A program made the position numbers and the translations under genes. Shown here one piece after another: positions 62,471 through 64,000 of a stretch of DNA of 64,000 bases; the stretch's first letter is position 1; each line of letters opens with the position of its first letter. The notes beneath the pieces were generated by a model. It made no database searches. It worked only from the letters and a program-made list of their open reading frames with translations, and had not been told where the DNA came from. Origin of the DNA: a virus; IMG/VR virus record IMGVR_UViG_3300032214_000801, positions 1-64,000 of that record. One strand, given 5' to 3'.

Positions 62471-62863
62471 TCAAACAGCAAGGGCACCAGAGGGAATTTC
62501 AACAACTTCAGGGAGTTTAGCATCATCAAACTGATTCATATCATAGCACACCCACTTATTGTAGCGAGTGAACAAGTATGCAAACTCTTCGTTATTTTCA
62601 CCAAGAAGATAATCATCAATCAGAGTATCATCAAGGCGAGGAGGGCAGTTATCACCACGCTGAGAGTAATACTCAGGTGCTTTATTTTCTGCCCAGCAGG
62701 TGCTCATGTCACCACCATCAATCAGTTCAGCGGCAAGTTCTTTGCTATTGTAGTGAGTGTTCAGAATACGACCCAACCATTCGGGATAACCATCCCAGTG
62801 GTGGTAAGCAGAAAGAATAGAACCATCAGAGAGTTCAATACCAATGCGTGAGCGGGTTGCCAT
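62471..62863 (-). CDS. Conserved phage protein (130 aa)
   Basis: Begins MATRSRIGIELSDGSILSAY, then HHWDGYPEWLGRILNTHYNSKELAAELIDGGDMS (residues 21-54), a tail with APEYYSQRG and acidic NEEFAYLFTRYNKWVCYD. The MATRSRIxIE start and HWDGYP motif occur in many phages and prophages. No function is established. Three bases from the 63-aa gene. Confidence 0.82.
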   Translation of the reverse strand: MATRSRIGIELSDGSILSAYHHWDGYPEWLGRILNTHYNSKELAAELIDGGDMSTCWAENKAPEYYSQRGDNCPPRLDDTLIDDYLLGENNEEFAYLFTRYNKWVCYDMNQFDDAKLPEVVEIPSGALAV

Positions 62864-62884
62864 GTGTTTTGATTGATTACCTTG

Positions 62885-63736
62885 TTAGGATAGGGCATCG
62901 AGCAGGGGATTGGCAGAAACAGTGGACGGTTCTTCAACTGTCACATGCTGGGCAATGCGACGATTGCAGACATCAAAATAGGTTTCGTCAATTTCAAAAC
63001 CAACATATTTTCTGTTTGTCTCAATGCAACAAACAGCAGTGGTTCCTGCTCCCATGAAAGGATCAAGAACTAAATCATCTTCATTGCTCCAAGTGAGAAT
63101 GTGATCTTTTGCAAGTGCTTCGGGAAAAATAGCAGGATGTTCAAATGCTGCATCATCTTTGGATGAATAATTCTTTCCAGTGTTATACTTCCAGATATTA
63201 TTGCGAGGACTAAACTCTGGAATGGGTTTGATGTTACGTTCAACCAAAGAACCATCTTTGGTGCGAATTGTACCCTTTCCAAAATGAGTATAACCTGCCC
63301 AACGATTTGGTTTATCGCAAAGGAGATTTGCAGTCTTTGGTTTTGTTTTCTTTGATAAGACAAACATATACTCAAAGACTTGAGAATAGCGATTGCCATC
63401 TCTACGAGCAGGAAATGGACTACCATTCTTCTCATAGATCATGGTATCGTGCAAAACAAATCCAAGATCCATAAAATGTAGACACTGACGAAAACTGCTG
63501 CCAGTTTCGCCACCCTTTACTGTAGCATCTCCAACAACCCATACAACAACTCCACCGATTTTCATAACTCGATAAAGTTGTTCTGCAACTCCTTTGAAAG
63601 TCTCAAAGTTCCAGGAAGAACTATCATTGTAGGATCGAAGATTATCATATGGAGGAGAAGTCACGCACATGTCGATGACTTCATCCTCCAGAGTCTTCAT
63701 TCCTTCAATACAATTTGAAAGAATAATTTGATTCAT
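62885..63736 (-). CDS. DNA methyltransferase, class beta, TSPPY type
   Basis: 283 residues. Transfers a methyl group from S-adenosylmethionine to an amino group of adenine or cytosine. Motif IV TSPPYDNL lies at residues 26-33, motif I DPFMGAGTTAV at 225-235, in the order IV then I of the beta class. The Ser before PPY is typical of N4-cytosine enzymes, with some N6-adenine exceptions. No restriction gene lies beside it, so it is an orphan. It could protect phage DNA or alter gene control. The start overlaps the gene upstream (ATGA). Confidence 0.92.
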   Translation of the reverse strand: MNQIILSNCIEGMKTLEDEVIDMCVTSPPYDNLRSYNDSSSWNFETFKGVAEQLYRVMKIGGVVVWVVGDATVKGGETGSSFRQCLHFMDLGFVLHDTMIYEKNGSPFPARRDGNRYSQVFEYMFVLSKKTKPKTANLLCDKPNRWAGYTHFGKGTIRTKDGSLVERNIKPIPEFSPRNNIWKYNTGKNYSSKDDAAFEHPAIFPEALAKDHILTWSNEDDLVLDPFMGAGTTAVCCIETNRKYVGFEIDETYFDVCNRRIAQHVTVEEPSTVSANPLLDALS

Positions 63737-64000
63737 GCGGCAGGTTCAAACTGAAGGTATTTACCGTTACGATTGGGAATGCGGAAGTTACCCCATGCAA
63801 CTTGTTCTTTCACTTTATCATAATCATCCACAGAAATCAAGAGTGAAGTGCGTGAATTGGATTTAGTTGCACTACCACGACGAATGAAATTGAGATTATC
63901 AAACACACCAATGAAGATTTCATCAATCAAATTGACTTGTGCTGAAGTAACTTGAAAGACATTAGCATTTTCATTGATGCCATATTTGACACCAATAAAA
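63733..64000 (-). CDS. Unknown protein (partial, N-terminus off the right edge)
   Basis: The frame is open to the window edge, so at least 89 residues are visible and the start lies outside. Readable part includes FIGVKYGINENANVFQVTSA, then LIDEIFIGVFDNLNFIRRGS, and ends GKYLQFEPAA. Mixed strands; a basic RRGSATKSNSRTS stretch in the middle. Not a family I recognise. The stop overlaps the methyltransferase start by ATGA, so the two are coupled. Confidence 0.7.
   Translation of the reverse strand, partial: FIGVKYGINENANVFQVTSAQVNLIDEIFIGVFDNLNFIRRGSATKSNSRTSLLISVDDYDKVKEQVAWGNFRIPNRNGKYLQFEPAA

Noticed and set aside
1-64000. Photosynthesis or other cyanophage metabolic genes (psbA, hli, talC, phoH), integrase or att sites
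   Set aside because: No recognisable frame for any of these is present in the window. They may lie elsewhere in the genome.

Overview
The window is part of the genome of a T4-like myovirus of the cyanophage type (a cyanomyovirus). The evidence is an almost complete T4 order of virion genes (25, 6, 8, 13, 14, 15, 16, 17, 18, 19, 20, a 67-like gene, 21, 22, 23) followed by uvsY, uvsW, 55, 47 and 46. It is mixed with families known from marine cyanophages: DUF4815, DUF5661/DUF6321-type mosaics, a DUF6267-type protein and a DUF3110 gene between 46 and 47. DUF3110 is typical of cyanobacteria, which points to a cyanobacterial host; which host cannot be told. No psbA, hsp20, phoH, tRNA or integrase is seen here. 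Every gene I accept lies on the minus strand, so transcription runs from high to low coordinates. DNA is AT-rich throughout.

Right part, about 50.6-64 kb: dozens of tightly packed small genes, many overlapping by ATGA or GTGA, most without known function. Recognisable members are a class-beta DNA methyltransferase, a short membrane-anchored SPFH/prohibitin-like protein, a KTSC-domain protein and a DUF6267 protein with ligase-like nucleotidyltransferase motifs. At least seven gene boundaries carry a repeated module, a 24-27 nt imperfect inverted repeat at the end of one gene followed by a sigma70-like promoter for the next. A 445-nt gap at 52.09-52.53 kb holds the only convincing plus-strand promoter, a 19-bp iteron array and an AT-rich stretch. 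It is my best candidate for a replication origin.

Middle, 34-50.6 kb: a glycosyltransferase-like gene, small conserved genes, a 224-aa unknown, gp25, gp6 and a giant 4049-aa protein in the gp7 position that carries a YHYH domain. 18.6-34 kb: a repetitive fibre-like protein, gp8, a 2757-aa DUF4815 protein, two small genes, the neck and tail-completion proteins gp13, gp14 and gp15, and the small terminase gp16. 6.2-18.6 kb: a mosaic 674-aa protein, the large terminase gp17, sheath gp18, tube gp19, portal gp20, prohead core and protease genes, and major capsid gp23, ending in a strong UUCG-loop terminator. Late genes are preceded again and again by T4-type late promoters (TATAAATA or one-base variants).

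Left end, 0-6.1 kb: a tail-tube-like paralogue, then uvsY, uvsW, an unknown gene, the late sigma factor gp55, the gp47/gp46 recombination nuclease (gp46 runs off the edge) and the DUF3110 gene. The gp55 group has a near-consensus host-type promoter. The logic fits T4: host polymerase reads the early cluster and the gp55 operon, then gp55 redirects polymerase to the TATAAATA promoters of the virion genes.
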